Assembly (NCBI GenBank): GCA_050084515.1
Contig: CM114271.1
Coordinates: forward strand, 62,682,001-62,746,000
Source of the DNA: Blasia pusilla
Lineage: Eukaryota > Marchantiophyta > Marchantiopsida > Blasiales
DNA length: 64,000 bases
Direction of reading: 5' to 3'
Of this stretch, positions 10,513 to 22,654 are shown one piece after another (the stretch's first letter is position 1; each line of letters begins with the position of its first letter). The translations under genes were made by a program, and so were the position numbers. The notes beneath the pieces are model-generated. The model was given only the letters and a program-made list of their open reading frames with translations, was not told the origin of the DNA and did not search any database.

Positions 10513-13365
10513 ACCGTGGAGCATTTGGCAGGATACCATCCACAAGTAAGGACTCACTTTTGCGTTAGTCTGAAAAATAAACTTGCGAAACAGTTAAAGT
10601 ACTGCCGCAAATGGAAGCTCACCTTACTAGCATTCCCACCATGCTACCTGTAACTAATGGCATGAAATTACTCTGAATATAGCTGTAATGAGCTGAAGAG
10701 TGATCAAATGGAGTTTTGCTGAGAATGGCAGATTTTTCAAAAAAATCGCATTTGTATCACCAACTCTAAACTGCACGAGAGAAAACCACACGGATTCAAA
10801 TGGATCTCAGTTGAAACTAATGAATCAGAGAGCATTCAAGTTTGTATGCAATTGCCATTTCCATTCCCGAAAGGTGTGAATCCTCAGTCAGCAAGGTTTT
10901 GATACCAGGATCATCGTTGGACACGAACTGGGGCCGAAGATGTCCTGTCTGCCGAACCTTCAGAAAGTGGGTCATTGACTACCACCCGACTATTTTTATT
11001 TTATGAAATCAATGCTCATTCTAGAAACCTTACAAGGAATCCTCTTCGAGTCTCCTAGCTCAAGTTCTTCTATGAAGGTCAGTTTTCAACAACGAACCCA
11101 AAGTAACAAAACCTAAGTTACCGGGTCGAGTAAAGCCCAAACAACATCGGCCTCAATCAGCACATCTGAGGCGGCGTCTTCAACGAACAACAACGCTCCG
11201 ATGATATCCTAGGACATCACAACTCCAACATATAACCACACTACGATATCTTCTAGGGAAATTACCACCAAGGAAGAGCATCAAGGATCAATGGCAGCTG
11301 AAAGACAAGAGAAAGCGATAGATACAAGAGGTGTCATAAGGAAAAATTTTATAAATTTTACAGAAAAAAAAAAAAACATATGAATCCAAGAATAACACTT
11401 TTTGACGTTAAGTGCTTTATCTACCTTGAAGATGATCCAATGAACCATAGTTACATGCTCACCTTCATATGGAGAATGTGAAAAAATTGCTCCTTCATTA
11501 GTCAAAACTTTGAACCCAAATTTTTGAAAGGGAAACTTTTGAGATATTTTCAAAAAAAATCCAAAATTTTGGGCGTTGGATTTTTTTTCAGTCACCAAAG
11601 CCCATACTTGGCAATGTCAACACCTTGGATGTACAAGCATGACATCCGATATAGGATTTCGGGCATTGGGGTCACATGTCGGCGAAGGGGGTCGGCCGCT
11701 ACCAAAGTAGCGACCAAACCTTGATTCCCTCAAATAGTGAAGGTGAAACAAATATCATATGCTAGGATTAGCATGAAAAACCAATCCAATCAACTCAAGA
11801 AATGTGATGTGTGTCTTCCACCAATCAACTCAAGATATACGTTCCATATCCTCCACCTCCAATCTCGTTGTCGTATCAAGAGCTTTTCTTCGAGTAAGGG
11901 CAGACCTTCTAATTGCAGCAATTGATGATGCAAGGTGAATTCTCTAATAAGTTCTCCTATTCACAATAGAATCATCACATACACTTTCCATTCTCTCGCG
12001 ATAGGAATCACGAATGGTAGTTCTAAAGCGATCACTTCTCCATAACATCTAACCCCGGATTTCCTAACTGTAAAATCTCTATAAACTACTTTACGCTTGT
12101 ACACAAGAAAAATGGCACAACTATAGTATTGAACCCTACTCAAGCAGGCCTATTTATATCCATGAAGCGCTAAATAAGGGCATACAAAAGATCATCTGAA
12201 GCCCTTCCCTACTTGACAATAGGAAGTATCACCGAAGTTAGTGATTGTACAACTTTGTTCATCAATGCCTTTCCAAAGTGGTAGACTAGATAACGAGTAA
12301 ATCAGTGTCTATCAATGAAGAGGACTTTTATCTGGTAGGGGTTAAGAAAAGGAAAATCGAGTACGATTCGCGGTCATCCCCTATCCATGATTGACAGACA
12401 TCCTCTCTATTCTCCTTAAGAATGGGTTATGATGGAGTTGTTCTCCCTACATGGTTAGTCCATTCTCATTGGAAAAGTAAGAAGTCCAAATTTATTCACT
12501 ATCTCTAAAATGATAGAGGGAAATCTTCTTAAATAACAAGTCTCTCTAAATAACCATTTTCATACATATTATGCTCTGAAACCTCTTGAAGAATAGATCA
12601 TGGCCAAGTCACTCTCCAAATAAGGGTAATCCACTCTCATTGGAAGAGCAAACAAAGCCCAATATCATCCATTCAAGAGTCACACGAGAAACTCAAGAAA
12701 TGATGTTCAAGGTTGTGAACCCTTGAAAGTCCTTCCTCTTTATATACTCACAAAAGATTCATAAGAATACCAAATAAGGTTAATAAGAATAAGACACGTG
12801 GCCCAATGACTTTCTTTCAAGGCTTTGCCAATCCCATTTTGACCTAAATAGATAAATTTTTATCTCCTCCTAAAATATATTCATAAATCCACTTCATATT
12901 CTCCCAACTACCCTAGCCTTGATTTCTTCACCAATCAAGACTACTTTAGTTTTATTTTCATTAATATACCAATCCACTACTTTACTTTTATAATTCCCAT
13001 GTCTCATTTATTATCATTTTTCCCAAATTTGGACCTGCACAAAAAAGCACCATAAAAAGTTTAAACATGAAATTTTATTTTCCTAAGATAATTTACTTAA
13101 TACTTAATAAAACTTTCTCTAACACTAATAAAAGTGGAATATACATATTCGATCAATTTACTTCATCACATCGGAAGTTACGCGACTTTAAAATAAATAT
13201 CTTCTAATCGGATCCCAAATAGTTATCCAAATAGATCCTCATTTGATCAACAATAAAGATGGATTTGTCTTCAATATTACAATATCAAGGTATTTGTCAA
13301 GCTTTCTATCGTGGATAGGGCATAGAAGCCAGCGGACTTTCTTGAGTGTAACTTTGTCCCGTGGT
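10513..13365. other. Intergenic, no gene seen
   Basis: Downstream of the reductase the sequence becomes AT-rich. Small frames at 11281-11598 (minus) and 11524-11925 (plus) show no motif, splice partner or family resemblance. Confidence 0.5.
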
Positions 13366-13369
13366 GTCG

Positions 13370-13590
13370 GATGAGGTTGAGGATAGGTCTGTTGTGTTAG
13401 GAACGTCGTTTCTGACAACTTTCCTCTTGAGGTCTTTCACATCCGGGTGACTTGTTGAGCAGGTCACCCGCCCCTAATAACCTGTGCCCGTAGGTTACCA
13501 AGAGGATAACTATTTTTAGGGGAAGAGCCTTTTGGCTCTTCCCAACCCTATATTAGGGAGGAAGATGGCTTTCCCAAGCCATCTTTCTCA
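13370..13590 (+). repeat. LTR-like repeat, copy 1
   Basis: This segment resembles 38230-38430. Both contain AGCCTTTTGGCTCTTCCC or AACCTTTTAGCTCTTCCC, then a TATA-like run, then ATGGCTT and CCATCTTTCT at matching spacing. It lies beside a gag relic, so a retrotransposon end is plausible. Full LTR boundaries and a target duplication were not found. Confidence 0.4.
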
Positions 13591-14520
13591 TGTTGGGCCT
13601 CTATCACCACGTCCAGGAACAACTCCCCGACCTCCTCCAGGACGACCGCCCCCAGGTCCTCGGCCTACCTTTGGATGTGCCTCTCGACGAAGGTCAAAAT
13701 ATCTATTCCTAGTGTGACCATATCTGTGGCAATGGTCACACTAGTACTATGGTGGGGCCATCCTCTGTGGCTCCTAAGCAATCCAAGGCGCTCGTGGTCC
13801 TCTCCCATGTTGTGTGTAGTCTCTCTACCTATGGGCCCCTCCACACGTCCAACAAGACAACATCGGTCCCTGTTGGGCAACATATGTAGGTACAAGTCAT
13901 TGTCTCATAGGCTCACGGTACCCGCTGTGCTTTCTGGATACACTAGCCCGCTCCCGTAGTGATGTTGCTTGCTGTGGCACCTGTGGGGTCACCGTCGCTT
14001 GTGGACCCGTCGACTCTCGAGAAAATCCAGCGATCACTACCTACTCCTCACTCATGTTGAGCTCAATACGCTCAGACAACTCGAAGACCACCTTCATTGT
14101 GGACTTTGCTGTGTGAATTAGCACTGCAACTTGGACTCTCCTCCGTAGTTCTCGGTCTAGAACCTCGTACCAATATTGCACTGACTGCGCCTCAGTCACT
14201 CCATACATAGCAATGATCAGCCTCCTCATGCGCGTGAATGTCTCTCTCAAACTCTCACCCGATTTTTGCTAAAAATCCTGTAGACTCTTCAGCTTGTCGG
14301 TGCCGACGCCCTGGTAGCTCTTCCCCAACTGTCGGAAGAACTCCACTGTGGTACTGAAGCTAGGTGGCCCTCTACCACAAGAGGTCTCTGCCACATCCCT
14401 TGTCTCACTGTCCTCCTCTCCATCTAGTCTCCGGGCTGATGGTGTGGGTCTCTCTTCTCTCACGATCCCATCATATGCCTCGCGACCACTAGTGGACACA
14501 TACCCCGGAGCCCAATACAT
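13590..14520 (-). pseudogene. Broken retrotransposon gag with two zinc knuckles
   Basis: The minus-strand reading gives a gag-type capsid tail (FFRQLGKSYQGV, then SGESLRETFTRMRRLI and YWYEVLDRELRRR). Two retroviral-type zinc knuckles follow: CWTCGGAH with spacing C-x2-C-x3-H near 13830-13860, and CDHCHRYGH with C-x2-C-x4-H near 13700-13740. The last Cys of each has become Tyr. A Gly/Arg-rich tail completes it. Several in-frame stops interrupt the region, one inside the first knuckle. No protease, reverse transcriptase or integrase follows. It is a dead plant LTR-retrotransposon fragment, probably Ty3-like. Confidence 0.7.
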
Positions 14521-15835
14521 CCTCCAGGCATCGATCTCTACTCAATATAGTGATCAAAACTCCATATAATCATCCATCGGAGGACCCTTCAAGTGTTGGA
14601 ACAACCCCTTCCATGCCATGAAAGGGTTGAAAAACTCTTCTAAAAAATTGTCAACTCTTCATGGACATTGCTTTAGAGTATGATTGGGATACTTGCAAGA
14701 AGATGTACTTTGAGGAGACAAAGGAAAAAATGTTGGAGCCTTTTATTATAGTGCAAAGGGATCAAGTAATCATTCTTGATGGCCTTGCCTCTTTATATTT
14801 AGTTTCCTTATTCTTGTTCTTAAAGTTGTGTTATTAGTGTTGACAAGGATCAAAAGGATCGTATGTAAAGTCATTTTACTTATTGCACTTGGAGCAACTT
14901 CACTCCAAAATATGATCGAATGCATACTTCTCAAATGGCCCATCACTTCCATTCAAGAGCAAAACCCACTCCAAAAAATGATTGGTTGCATAAACTCTCC
15001 AAGTCATGCTCGCCTACGATATTCCCTATGGCTTTAAGGCATGTACATTAGAAAAGGATAATGCTCCATTTTCTAAGGAAGATAATTTTTAGATGAAAGA
15101 GATTTTCAAGGAGAGTAAAGCTAGCAAGATCTAGAGATTCATTATTTTCCACTTGATTGAACAAACTAGTTCTTTTCTTCTAGTAGCCTTCTGTAAAACT
15201 TATAAAGCAGGGGTGGAGTTGGGATTGTGGATGAAGCCAAATGTGAAAAATAAACTTCTTCTAAAGCGATTGGCATTTTCTTTTAAGATGTGGACCATTG
15301 GATACCACTATATTTTTGGGAAAGAACTAGAGACTTCTATGTGTATGAAGCATCCAAGAGTGGGTCAAGTATAGTATATATAGGAGCCATCGAAAAGAAG
15401 TGTACATACCTAGATAATACAGTAGTTTATCCACATCATAAGCTAATTAGGGCTATAATATGGCTTGCTCACATTTCTTACATGCAGGATATTTGATGAT
15501 GGATTTGTGTGTAGAAATTACTTCAACATAAATAGCCTCATTGTCCCTTGCATGCCAAATAGTATTGTGTCATAAGATGAATCAACAGTAAATTACTTCC
15601 ATCTAGCAAAGAATCATCATTATTTGAATTCCAGTCAAATTCGAGGATGAAGTCAAATATGGGCACTCTTCTATTGGGCCCTTAGGACAAGAAGGAATGC
15701 CTCCTATAGGAATGGATAAGCCATTGAATTTTCTGAAACTGAGATTTTTGTGAATGACTCAAAGGAGGAAAGAAAACAAGATCATATTAAAGAACAAGAT
15801 TTGGAGAAAGAAGGAGAAATTGATATGGACACATT
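14521..15835. other. Intergenic, no gene seen
   Basis: AT-rich DNA upstream of the gag relic on its strand. Short frames such as 15153-15374 carry no recognisable domain. It may include further eroded retrotransposon sequence, but I cannot support a boundary. Confidence 0.4.
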
Positions 15836-15843
15836 GTTAGATT

Positions 15844-16387
15844 CAAGGTTGCGTGTCCGTCCACGGACATGCCCAACGGGTCCCTCGCCTAGGTTTTTTG
15901 GGTGCCCCCATCTCTCATGTGGCTTGGGATGTGGGAATGAGTGCGGGCTTGGATTACGGGAGGTAGGCATGGATTGAAAGGATGTGCAGGCTGTGAGCCC
16001 TCGCCTAGCCCATATCAAGCCCGCATAGGGCTCGCAGCAGGTCTGCATGGCAAGCTAGCCGCCCGCGACTAGCCAACACTACGTGGCATGAGCTAGCTGC
16101 AGGCCCTCTTTCCACCTACTGCACACTTGGCTCACCCCGTAGGCCTTGAGCCTACCCTATGAACCTTATGTGGGTCAGTGTGGACTCGGTGCAGGCTATA
16201 AAACGAATGGCAGGAATGGGCAATGGGTTCATAGACTCGATGTGGGCTAGTCAAGCCCAAGTCTACTTTGCAAGTAGGGAAGACTCGGTATGGGATTTGG
16301 ATACTCGAGCCTACATGGACATGTCCATCAAAGGGACATACACAAGTCTATGGATAAGGACATGGACAAAGTTTGTGTGCAACCTTG
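15844..16387. mobile_element. hAT-like MITE 1, 544 bp with 8-bp target duplication
   Basis: The element begins CAAGGTTGCG and ends with the inverted sequence TGTGCAACCTTG. It is flanked by perfect 8-bp direct repeats GTTAGATT (15836-15843 and 16388-16395). Eight-bp duplications and short inverted ends starting CA are typical of the hAT superfamily. Subterminal GGACATG motifs repeat inside both ends. The interior is GC-richer than the surroundings and codes for no transposase, so the element must be non-autonomous. It shares ends with the element at 36942-37649. Confidence 0.85.
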
Positions 16388-16395
16388 GTTAGATT

Positions 16396-18830
16396 AGACT
16401 TATAAATATTCCACTTATCAATAAAATGTGCAAATTTTCCAACTTGTAATATCTCTTGTAATTATACTTGGAAAACATGATTTTTTTCTAAAGTGATAAA
16501 ATGCTTGATTATGTGCATAATAAGCATGTAAGAAATCTGATTGATTTTTGAGAAAATATGATTAGTTGTAGAACAAAATGTGATGGGTCTCAAGATAAAA
16601 CACCGAACATGGCCAAGAACCCACCCACCTTATAGGCAAACCTGTTTGGTTGTAGAATAAAATACCAACACTTTTATTCTTTCCTCTAGATCAAACAACT
16701 TTATATATCTGGCTTCCTACTTGTTTAGGATACAATGATCAATTTAACTATTGTTTTCTTCATGGTTTTTTTGCATTGAGGGAACAATTATATGTAAAAT
16801 CACATCTCTCCTACATCCAATCTATCCCTTTTTTGCTTCCTAGAAGTTCTACTTATCAACTCTGTAAAATAACTTTAAATAAGAACCTATTATTTCATGC
16901 AATTGTCGCATTGAACCAGGTTATGGAAATGTTCTTTGGGACTCCATTAACCTTGGAAATAATTTTATCTACTCTCACCAACCAAAATACTCTCTCAACC
17001 TACAAGATCTTCTTCATGCACCATTGCAATATTGTAGTTTCTTTAAGGTCAAAGAAATAGCCCAATTGCAAATTGTCAATTCTTTTTCTTCAAGGACTAG
17101 TGCACTTTGGTCAGAAAAGTTGCACAACTATTTCTAATGGTTCATCATCCAATGTTGTAGGGTGTGTCATGTTCTAGATTGGAATATATAATGGACATGA
17201 ATCAAATTTGAACAACCTTTACAATTTAGACCATGTTCTCAAAAGGAAATGATCACTCAAGATCTCTCACTTATTCTAAAAGAAACTTGTCCACCATAGA
17301 TTTTGAAGATCTTCATAGTAGATGTTCCAAACTTCAATTCCTTATGTATAGTCCTCTAAAAACTAGTTTTTGGATAAACAAAGTTCCTTATTGAAAGTCC
17401 TCTAACAACAAGTCTTATCTTTATCACAAAAGTGATAAAAAAATTCAAATGCACCATTTGCAATAGAAAGAAGTAAAGGATGATATTTCTTGCACTTTGA
17501 ATTAAAAGCATTTAAAGTCCGCAATGAAGTGCCAAAGGTACTTTGTGATTGTCAAAAACACCTTGCAAGTCTTGATTCATAAAGTATGAGTAAATGCCAT
17601 AAACTATAAAATATTACTCTCAAAGTAGTCTCTTTTGGCAAGTAACACTCCAAGATTCTCATTGAAAAAAATGTCTTAGGACTTTACTTTTATCCAAATA
17701 GCCTTGTAAACAAGTCACAAAATATATCTATCCACAATTCGCTTATAAATTGGGACTCACAAATTATTACTCTAGGCAAAAAGAAAACTTACAAAGATAC
17801 TATCCACACTTGTCAAATGGAATAGTAATAATCAACTCTTATAAAAAATCAAAAGGATACACAAGGCATTTTCTCTCGTAAGCATAGATCATCCATGCGT
17901 TAGATAGGGGACACCTCTAACTTGGGGTTGAGACAATCCTATAGTATCTATGGTAGATATTGAATTGGTAACCTACTCTATTATTCTAGAAAATCACTAA
18001 TATAAAAAAATGAATTTCTTTAGAAAACCCTCCTAGAGTGTTGAAATTTGTTATTTTAAAGTCCTTCTATTGTTGACACATGTACTCTTAAGGCCCTTCT
18101 ATTTTTAACGGGTATCATTCAAAGGGGAAATTAATTAAATTAAGGGGAAAACCTATCACACGTGGATCGTACCATCAATCAATCTAACTTTGATTGATGC
18201 TACCTTATCTTGCTGATAAGGTATTGAATGAATTATCTTGTCCTAAAACTAAAACTCAACAATGATAATATACATTAGAGTATATATGTGAACTATAATG
18301 CGTGTGACATATATACATATTTGTGAAATTCATCATTTTGAGGCTTTAATGATTTAAGATCTCTAAAATATTAGTGATCTTATTTGAATAGATATTCTTT
18401 AAGAATTATATTTCTTCTTTTTATCTTGATTTCCATTGTGCTATCCAAGAGATTAATTAGTAAATCATTTAAGCAAACACTCAAATTTCTATATTCATTT
18501 GGTCAAATCAGTTAAAAACTTCATTCAACACCAAATATTAACCTCTTTATAAAAGATTAGATTTTACACTTGATTTGTATCCTTTTAAGTTTCCAAAATC
18601 ATTGTAAACTTATTTTTTTACAATTTATATGAGAATTATACATGATCAAGGAGTTTCATGTGATTTTTATTTTCTCTAATATTTAAATAATTTCCATTAT
18701 TCAATAATTATATCCTATATAATTTGAAGAGTATTTTCTTCCTATATGCACTTGAAAATTTTATTTCGGAAACTTTGAATTAAAATTTAAGACCAGTTAT
18801 TCATTTTTAATATGAGAAAATTTTATTAGG
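16396..18830. other. Intergenic, AT-rich, no gene seen
   Basis: Only short AT-rich frames are present. This is the 3' flank of the large minus-strand homeodomain gene; no clear polyadenylation site was singled out. Confidence 0.45.
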
Positions 18831-21800
18831 CTAAGAGCCTAAGTCCTTATTAAAATTTTCTTGATGTTCTTGTTTCTTTGATTTAGCTGCCTCTTGTTGT
18901 CTCCGCTTTGAGATCCAATTTCTCACCTAAAAACATTAACATTGAAGATTCAACTTAATATTAACTTAAAGATGATCATTTTAAAATAATTAATAATTAA
19001 AATAGATTATTCAGAAAGTACTCAAGTGTATGACTTAATTTATTTTTTTCAATATGAGGCCCATCTCATATTATTTAAGTTTAGATTTTTACATTATGAA
19101 ATTTAAGAAAATAAGGTTAACCAAAATTAGAGAAATAATTAAGTTATTGATATCCTTTATTTGGGGAATGAAAATCAGATCCAAGATTATGAATCTAGAG
19201 TGTATTAATATCTACAAACATTGTATTCTTGACTAACATCCGATTTAATCAACAAAAATAAAAGTGAACTTGGCTAATATTGGAGAGAATGTGACCAAAG
19301 GCTTTTCCATAGATAGACATGCTAGGGAAATTAGTATGATGGATATATCTTGAAAATTAAATAATATGATATGAAAACAAACATTGGGCGAGGACAAAAA
19401 AGGAAACAACATGTATAACTTGTATAAGAATCTCATTTTCATCTTACTATTATTGTTCAACTATATATAATGTATCCTATGATCAAGAGGAATAATTTAT
19501 ATTTTTTTTAAAAGATGATCATTGTAAAATCCTTGATACAAAGAAATAAATAAAACTCACCTGAACATCAGTAAGTCCAGATGCAATCACCAACGCTTCC
19601 AATTCGTTTTTGTCAAGATAGGGATTGGTCTTATGATTTTCAAACCAATTTCTGAAAAAAATTCCACCGTTACTAATTATTATAATATCTTACTTGAGAT
19701 AAGAATTTTATCTTTCAAAAATTTTACAATAACTTTAAGCCTGGAAATTTGCAGTATTCAAATTAAATCTCAAAAAATGATTTGAACGGAAAATTTCAAT
19801 GATTCCACAAGATTTGATTTTCAGATATCTCTCTAGAGAGATGGATATAGACAAAAGGAGAGGATTTAAGATAAGGTATAGAGAGAGGATGGGGGTAATA
19901 CTCTATATTCCTTTTGAAAAGTACACAAAGACATATGGAGGGATCCTCCATTCTCTAGAGAGAGGAAGGATAAAGCCGTTGTTTTTCTTAAGAGGAATAA
20001 GAGAGGAGAAGTGCAAATTTTTTGGATGTCTTTCCTTCTCTTAAGAGAAATGAAGATTAATGCGCCTTCTTCGTTAGGATAGAGAGGATCCATCCAACCT
20101 ACTACATGGTATACGCATAAATTAATAGTACAAGAAAAAGGCTAGAAGAAAGTTAAGATGTTTGAACCAAATCTTTCAAATTTTTAACCCAATTTTAAAC
20201 TTTAAGAAAATTCCCCAAAAGTTTCAACCAATCTTCATAAGTAAGATCCATAATATCCATCCAACTCAATATCTTGAATTTTTTGGTTTTTTGGTTTCAT
20301 GTATAATTCATGATAGAAAACTTAGAAACTAGTATGTTTGTGGAATTCTCCCTACAATGCATGATAAATTTGTTTATTTAAAAGAAACCTTCGTTGAAAA
20401 GCTTCCTCTTCCTTTTGAATTCCCCTTCCCATTTCTTCATTACTAAATATCCCCATCCACATTCTCTTATTTTTTAAAAGAATATTCCAACTTTCCATTT
20501 TATTCGGCTGCTCATCATCAAAGTCATCCTAAAGGTTTGTGATACTATTTCATAAATATATATTATGCTCTTTCGCATCATATTCACATAGATAGATTCT
20601 TATCGAAAAAGCTCCCTATCCCCCTTTCTTCTCCTCTCACTCTTCTTTGTGCTAAACTAAGAGAAATCTATCCCCTCTTCCCCTCCTTTTATTCAAACCC
20701 TTTGTGATAGCAAACATACACAACAATGATCACAAAATATCCAACATTAACTATTTATTTTTAGCTATATATACACTTGCCTATTATAATATAGTTGAAA
20801 TAAAATATGATAAGCATATTTAGAATAATATAGATGAAAAATAAACATTGATAAGTATTAACCAAGCATAGAAGTTATTTTAGATTTTCTTGATTATTTA
20901 ATTTCATATTGAATACTCACATTAAAATTGCCCTTTTCTCATCGCTAAATTGAACAATGGGATCTTTTTTCCTCTGTTTTCCTTCCCATTGATTGTCATG
21001 GAAGCTCTTCATATATTGTCTTATCTGTACCATCCGATAGGAAGTTTCATAACACCCTTCCATAAAAAAATTTATATTACACAATTTCAAATTCACAAGG
21101 TGGCAAACACGTTGTTATCCACTCGCAAGAAGTATTATCTACTCTCAAGAGGATTGTACAAATTTCATAGGAAAAGAATTAGTATACTCTCCGTAATGTT
21201 TCATTTCACATAAAATGGAGGGTTTATTGGTTTCACGTTCAATAAAACAAGCTAAGGGGAGTTGGAGCTATTGTAAGAAGTATAAGTAAAAATATTTTTA
21301 AAAAAATTTCATAGATTAAATTGGGAAAATTTTAGAAATGTAAGATTTATGGGGAAATTTAATAAATTAGATTGGAATTCAAACAAGAATCCTATTAAAT
21401 TTTTAAACAAGATTTTTTATCTATCTATATTATAATGGATGACTCTATACATTATATATACAATAAGACAAAATAAAAAATGAGAAAAATTTCCTTTAAT
21501 TCATATTTGATAGGGAGGGAAAATGAATTTTAATGGAAAAAGAAAATATTTTTATTAATTACTTATAAATTAATGAATGTTATTGTGATAGAGGAAAAGG
21601 GGATGAGGAGTAGGTATGGTTTAACTTTATGGAAGGGTGGAATGATTTAGGGGAGTAGGGTATTGTTTAAATTTTAATTTTAAATTTTAAAATGAAAATA
21701 ATGATTATTTTTAAAAACTATAAATAATCATGTTAATTCATATTTGATATTTTGAAAGAGGAAAATGAATTTGAATGTAAAAGGGATATGATTTCATTAA

Positions 21801-22195
21801 TTACAATTAACTAAGGATCTAGTTAATGGATGTCATTTTGATTGGAAGAGTAGGTATTAATTAACTTTTATAGAGGGAGGAATTATTTAGAGGCAGTGGG
21901 TATTATTGAAATTTTAATGGAAGAGTGCAATCATTTTTTTTAAATGAAATAATATTCATATTTTAATATTTAAGAAAGTGGAAATTTATACTTAAATTTT
22001 GACTTCAAAAATATTTATGAAATAGAAAATATAATTTTTTTTCACAAGCATAAGTATGTTAACTATTTAATTATAAATAACAAACCATGCTGACTCAAGA
22101 ATATACGAAGACAAAACCTACACATCTAGTATGGTCTTATTTTAGTTACCAAATGATATAATATTAAACTCTCTTCTAAATCTACATATTTGATT

Positions 22196-22242
<47 letters not shown>

Positions 22243-22598
22243 ATTTTTAGGCCACATGAAGCCTAACTAGCCTATAGGACACCTACCACATGTGGTATTT
22301 GATAGCCACCTTCACATCTAAATTTCAAACATTTTTGTTTGGGGTTCTCTCGGAAAAGATTTGATTTTTGAGTGAAGGCCTAGAACTTTTATTCTTGACC
22401 CTCGAGCATAGTCAAGGCACACACATGAAAGGAACAGAAGGCGTACTCTCTCTCAAACATAGACCTTCCATGTCCTAGGTAGTTGACGCCATTGCCTTGG
22501 GGTTGAGACCACATACCATATCCAAGGGAAGAGTTGAACCGGGGACCTCTTAGAGAGGACCTTATGTCAGTTCAACTAATCTCTTGGTCACACATACA

Positions 22599-22654
<56 letters not shown>

